Assembly: GCA_947167995.1 (NCBI GenBank)
Contig: CAMVKS010000026.1
Coordinates: 1 to 36,339 of the forward strand
Direction: 5' to 3'
Origin: an uncultured Prevotellaceae bacterium
GTDB taxonomy: Bacteria > Bacteroidota > Bacteroidia > Bacteroidales > Muribaculaceae
Length of the DNA: 36,339 bases
Shown: positions 33,090 through 36,339 of the stretch, in pieces
Layout: the number at the start of each line of letters is the position of its first letter
How positions within the stretch are numbered: position 1 is the stretch's first letter
The notes under the pieces: model-generated
Seen by the model: the letters and a program-made list of their open reading frames with translations, nothing else
Database searches by the model: none
Told to the model about the DNA's origin: nothing
Translations under genes and position numbers: made by a program

Positions 33090-33785
33090 TTAAGCATCGA
33101 TCGACTTAACATCAATCTTGATACCTGGACTCATTGTACTTGAAAGATAAATGCTCTTCAGATAAGTACCCTTTGCGGTATTTGGCTTGAGCTTGATAAG
33201 GGTGTTGATGAACGCCTGGGCGTTCTCCTTGATCTGCTCGGGGGTGAACGACATTCTTCCTATTGAAGTGTGTACGATACCCTTCTTGTCTACCTTGAAG
33301 TCAATCTTACCTTGCTTTACCTCCTTAACTGCCTTGGCAACATCGGGGGTTACAGTGCCGCTCTTGGGGTTAGGCATCAAGCCGCGGGGGCCAAGGATGC
33401 GACCCAAGGGGCCAAGCTTACCCATACACTGGGGCTGAGTGATGATAACATCAACATCGGTCCAGCCGCCTTTAATCTTGTCGATATATTCGTCAAGACC
33501 TACATAGTCGGCACCAGCCTCTTTGGCTGCAGCCTCGGCGTCGGCAGTACACATGACGAGCACGCGCACGGTCTTACCAGTGCCATTGGGGAGCGATACA
33601 ACACCACGCACATTCTGGTCGGCCTTACGGGGGTCAACACCAAGACGTACATCGATATCGGCCGAAGCATCAAACTTTGTGTAGGTGATTTCCTTCAACA
33701 AAGCAGCTGCCTCTAAAAGGGTATAACTCTTCCCGGCTTCAATCTTCTCTTTTGCTAACTTGTGATTTTTTGTCAATTTACTCAT
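33090..33785 (-). CDS. rplA: ribosomal protein L1
   Basis: This 231-aa protein has the L1 signatures [20 protein letters not shown] near residue 40 and the [20 protein letters not shown] segment near 120. It binds 23S rRNA at the mobile L1 stalk, and in other bacteria represses its own operon. It lies 15 bp after rplK. Confidence 0.98.
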   Translation of the reverse strand: MSKLTKNHKLAKEKIEAGKSYTLLEAAALLKEITYTKFDASADIDVRLGVDPRKADQNVRGVVSLPNGTGKTVRVLVMCTADAEAAAKEAGADYVGLDEYIDKIKGGWTDVDVIITQPQCMGKLGPLGRILGPRGLMPNPKSGTVTPDVAKAVKEVKQGKIDFKVDKKGIVHTSIGRMSFTPEQIKENAQAFINTLIKLKPNTAKGTYLKSIYLSSTMSPGIKIDVKSIDA

Positions 33786-33800
33786 AGTTCAAGTGAAGTT

Positions 33801-34244
33801 TTAAACGTTTTCGGGAAATTCGCCCTTTACTGTGATACCCATACTTCTTGCTGTTCCAGCCACCATTCTCATAGCCGAAGCCAGAGTGAAACAGTTCAAG
33901 TCGGCCATCTTGTCTTGAGCTATTGCTTGAATCTGTTCCCAAGTTACGCTTGCCACCTTCTTGCGGTTAGGCTCACCCGACCCGCTCTTGATCTTAGCGG
34001 CATCCAGGAGCTGTACTGCAGCAGGTGAAGTCTTAACGATAAAGTCGAAGCTCTTGTCGGCATAGTAGGTGATTACCACTGGCAACACCTTGCCGGCGCT
34101 TGCTTGAGTGCGGGCATTGAATTGCTTGCAAAATTCCATGATGTTGATACCCTTAGCACCAAGTGCAGGTCCTACTGGTGGTGAAGGATTGGCTGCTCCA
34201 CCTTTAATCTGTAATTTGATCTGTCCAGCAATTTCTTTAGCCAT
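33801..34244 (-). CDS. rplK: ribosomal protein L11
   Basis: This 147-aa protein has the Pro-rich N-terminal motif [20 protein letters not shown] and the C-terminal RNA-binding domain ([17 protein letters not shown] end). It binds the GTPase centre of 23S rRNA. It lies 79 bp after nusG. Confidence 0.98.
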   Translation of the reverse strand: MAKEIAGQIKLQIKGGAANPSPPVGPALGAKGINIMEFCKQFNARTQASAGKVLPVVITYYADKSFDFIVKTSPAAVQLLDAAKIKSGSGEPNRKKVASVTWEQIQAIAQDKMADLNCFTLASAMRMVAGTARSMGITVKGEFPENV

Positions 34245-34323
34245 TGTTCTCTAAATTTCTAAAATGTTTATATAATTGATAAACAAGTTGCGATACGTGC
34301 CCTCTCACGTAACATTAAGAGGC

Positions 34324-34878
34324 TCACTCTCGCGTTACCTGCGAATTGTCCAACTCGAGAGGTGTGGGTCGCCCAAACACCTTGACCATAACCTTGAGAG
34401 TTCGTTTCTCTCGGTTGACCTCCTCGATCTCACCAGTGAAACCGTTGAAAGGTCCGTCGTTGACTTTGACCACCTCGCCCACGATATAATCGTTGGGAGA
34501 AGCCTCGTCGCTGAGCTGCTCGCCCTCGGCGGCATTGAGCATGCGCGCAATGTCGCTCTCTCTGATGGGCTCGGGCTTGCGGTTGGCGTCACGTGTCCTG
34601 ACAAAGTCGATGACGTTGGTAGTGTTGCGCAAGTAATCTTCAACGTCGCCGCGCAGGATGGCCTGGACAAACACGTATCCCGAGAACAAGTTGCGCTCCT
34701 TGAGCACCTTCTTGCCTCCGCGGGTGGTGTAAACCTTCTCGGTAGGGATCAGAACTTGAGCAAGATATTTGCCCAAGTCGGTGTTCTTGCAAGCCGCGTC
34801 AAGCATCTCTTTGACTTTGGCCTCTTTTCCCGATATGGCACGCAGAACGTACCACTGAAGTTTTTTGTTTTCAGCCAT
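34324..34878 (-). CDS. nusG: transcription elongation factor NusG
   Basis: This 184-aa protein has an NGN domain (QWYVLRAISGKEAKV, then NLFSGYVFVQAIL) and a C-terminal KOW domain (VGEVVKVNDGPFNGFTGEIEEV). It binds RNA polymerase and couples it to ribosomes or Rho. It lies 94 bp after secE. Confidence 0.97.
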   Translation of the reverse strand: MAENKKLQWYVLRAISGKEAKVKEMLDAACKNTDLGKYLAQVLIPTEKVYTTRGGKKVLKERNLFSGYVFVQAILRGDVEDYLRNTTNVIDFVRTRDANRKPEPIRESDIARMLNAAEGEQLSDEASPNDYIVGEVVKVNDGPFNGFTGEIEEVNREKRTLKVMVKVFGRPTPLELDNSQVTRE

Positions 34879-34972
34879 TGTTCCTAACTTTTAGCCACAT
34901 TGAAAATTGTTTTTTTCTCTCTCTGGGGTGATGAGTCCTAAATCGACTGTCATCACACCTTGCAAGTCTTTA

Positions 34973-35173
34973 TTAGACTGCCAGGCCGTAGATGAAATCC
35001 ATCACATGACTCAACACGAAATCTACTAACCAAATAACTAACGCAGCAATGATGGAAGCAACCATTACCACAATTGTGCTATTGACCAGTTCATTCCTTG
35101 TTGGCCAAGAAACCTTGTGTACGAGTTCGTTGTAAGATTCCTCGATATCCGTAAGTAACTTGTATTTCTTCAT
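34973..35173 (-). CDS. secE: preprotein translocase subunit SecE
   Basis: The start MKKYKLLTDIEESYNELV (35173) is chosen; an in-frame ATG at 35218 would place the first codons inside the tRNA-Trp gene. The 66-aa product has the SecE signature KVSWPTRNELVNST and one membrane helix (about 30-55, VVMVASIIAALVIWLVDFVL). It clamps SecY in the inner-membrane translocon. Confidence 0.95.
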   Translation of the reverse strand: MKKYKLLTDIEESYNELVHKVSWPTRNELVNSTIVVMVASIIAALVIWLVDFVLSHVMDFIYGLAV

Positions 35174-35193
35174 TGTTTTTTTGAGATAAATAG

Positions 35194-35266
35194 CACGGGA
35201 AGTAAGACTCGAACTCACGACCTACGGTTTTGGAGACCGTCGTTCTACCAACTGAACTATTCCCGT
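35194..35266 (-). tRNA. trnW: tRNA-Trp (anticodon CCA)
   Basis: The 73-nt cloverleaf has acceptor ACGGGAA/TTCCCGT with discriminator G, a D-arm GTTCAGTTGGTAGAAC, an anticodon stem ACGGT/ACCGT with loop CTCCAAA (anticodon CCA), and a T-loop TTCGAGT. CCA is not encoded. It lies between tuf and secE, its usual place in Bacteroidota. Confidence 0.97.
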
Positions 35267-35273
35267 GTAAATT

Positions 35274-35320
35274 AAAAAACCGGCTCCCCTGAAATGCTGC
35301 ACAAGGCAGCCGGTTTTTTT
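35274..35320. terminator. terminator after tuf
   Basis: AACCGGCT (35278-35285) and AGCCGGTT (35308-35315) form a stem around a partly paired 22-nt loop, with A6 on one side and T7 on the other, so it can work both ways. It separates tuf from tRNA-Trp-secE, probably only in part. Confidence 0.8.
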
Positions 35321-35337
35321 CTTGTTATGTCACTGTA

Positions 35338-35357
35338 TGAGTGCACCTGTGCACTCA
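35338..35357. repeat. 9-bp perfect inverted repeat after tuf
   Basis: TGAGTGCAC and GTGCACTCA are separated by CT, 14 bp after the tuf stop and just before the terminator. With such a short gap it may be a cruciform or a protein site instead of a hairpin. Confidence 0.5.
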
Positions 35358-35371
35358 CAAGCCGCGATTGA

Positions 35372-36339
35372 TTAATCGTCGATGATCTTGGTGATTTGAC
35401 CAGAACCAACGGTGCGACCACCCTCACGGATAGCGAAACGAAGACCTTCGCTGCATGCTACTGGAGTGATGAGCTTAACGTTGATCTCAACGTGGTCACC
35501 AGGCATTACCATCTCTACACCCTCGGGCAAGGTGATCTCGCCAGTCACGTCAAGTGTGCGGATGTAGAACTGTGGACGATACTTGTTGTGGAATGGAGTG
35601 TGACGGCCACCCTCTTCCTTCTTCAGCACGTAAACCGAAGCAGTGAAGTGATCGTGTGGCTTAACAAGGCCTGGATGGCAGATTACCATACCGCGCTTGA
35701 TCTCCTTGTAGTCGATACCACGCAGCAACAGACCTACGTTATCACCTGCCTCACCTTGGTCAAGAAGCTTGCGGAACATCTCAACACCGGTAACAACCGA
35801 CTTGAGGTCAGCGCCAAGACCCATGATTTGAACAGCGTCACCAACCTTGATGATACCAGTCTCGATACGACCAGTTGCAACAGTACCACGGCCAGTGATA
35901 GAGAATACGTCCTCGATTGGCATCAAGAATGGTTTGTCAATGTCGCGTGGAGGCAGTGGAATCCACTCGTCAACAGCCTTCATAAGCTCAAGAACTGTTG
36001 CCTCCCACTTGGGCTCACCATTCAGTGCACCAAGAGCCGAACCCTTGATAACTGGGGTGTTCTCGCCATCATACTCATACTCGCTCAGGAGGTCACGTAC
36101 GTCCATCTCAACGAGCTCGATCATCTCCTCGTCAACATCGGGAGAGTCGCACTTGTTCAAGAAGATAACCAGACGTGGAACGTTCACCTGACGGGCGAGA
36201 AGGATGTGCTCGCGAGTCTGTGGCATAACACCGTCGGTAGCAGCAATAACTACGATAGCACCGTCCATCTGAGCAGCACCAGTTACCATGTTCTTTACAT
36301 AGTCGGCGTGTCCAGGGCAGTCAACGTGTGCATAGTGAC
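35372..36339 (-). CDS. tuf: elongation factor Tu, 5' end outside window
   Basis: 322 codons are visible, ending in TITK-type C-terminus [11 protein letters not shown]. The frame continues through the window edge: [17 protein letters not shown] precedes the internal ATG at 36289, so the G2-G3 part (DCPGH) is present and the P-loop is outside. NKCD (G4) is present. It delivers aminoacyl-tRNA to the ribosome with GTP. No disruption is seen. Confidence 0.99.
   Translation of the reverse strand, partial: HYAHVDCPGHADYVKNMVTGAAQMDGAIVVIAATDGVMPQTREHILLARQVNVPRLVIFLNKCDSPDVDEEMIELVEMDVRDLLSEYEYDGENTPVIKGSALGALNGEPKWEATVLELMKAVDEWIPLPPRDIDKPFLMPIEDVFSITGRGTVATGRIETGIIKVGDAVQIMGLGADLKSVVTGVEMFRKLLDQGEAGDNVGLLLRGIDYKEIKRGMVICHPGLVKPHDHFTASVYVLKKEEGGRHTPFHNKYRPQFYIRTLDVTGEITLPEGVEMVMPGDHVEINVKLITPVACSEGLRFAIREGGRTVGSGQITKIIDD

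Noticed and set aside
35174-35218. Longer start for secE at 35218
   Set aside because: The extension would overlap the tRNA-Trp 3' half, and the family begins at the MKKYKLL start.
35372-36289. A 305-aa complete EF-Tu starting at 36289
   Set aside because: That ATG is the internal Met of DYVKNM; the frame continues to the window edge with the conserved DCPGH motif.

Overview
The window comes from a Bacteroidales genome, most like Prevotellaceae or Muribaculaceae. The signs are Bacteroidota promoter boxes (TAnnTTTG with an upstream TTTG), secreted proteins cut before a glutamine, a BtuB/BtuG vitamin B12 locus behind a cobalamin riboswitch, BACON-like domains, and the gene order tuf, tRNA-Trp, secE, nusG, rplKAJL, rpoBC. 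Every gene I can support is on the minus strand, so transcription runs from high to low coordinates.

Right part (36339 down to 23741): the 3' end of tuf with its terminator, tRNA-Trp(CCA), secE, nusG, rplK, rplA, rplJ, rplL, a terminator/attenuator hairpin, rpoB and rpoC, closed by a terminator. This is conserved housekeeping DNA.

B12 block (23687 down to 17353): a promoter box, a cobalamin riboswitch, the TonB-dependent receptor btuB, the surface beta-propeller lipoprotein btuG (TAATG overlap with btuB), a surface protein ending in two dockerin-type calcium loops, and a DUF4465-type protein with a SusE/F-like domain and a sorting-like C-terminus. A hairpin terminator closes the unit.

Signalling island (16939 down to 2091), the most unusual part: a stand-alone LytTR regulator; a membrane FHA/zinc-ribbon protein; three paralogous acidic, single-pass membrane proteins with calcium-loop motifs; a soluble zinc-ribbon/FHA protein; a PP2C phosphatase with a membrane anchor; two Ser/Thr kinases whose C-terminal MORN repeats should lie in the periplasm; and four secreted paralogues, two with BACON-like domains and three with Ser/Arg-rich linkers. 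A strong terminator closes it. Each acidic gene has its own near-identical Bacteroidota promoter, and a conserved 26-nt upstream element lies at exactly the same spacing in all three. The nearby LytTR protein is the obvious candidate to bind it. I read the island as a transmembrane phospho-signalling system (kinase, phosphatase, FHA reader) joined to envelope proteins. Its function is inferred, not shown.

Left end (2090 down to 1): about 750 bp without genes, holding a MITE-like sequence with imperfect inverted ends, two tandem copies of a ~130-bp repeat and a perfect 10-bp hairpin. The 5' part of a GHL10-type glycoside hydrolase-like gene then runs off the window.
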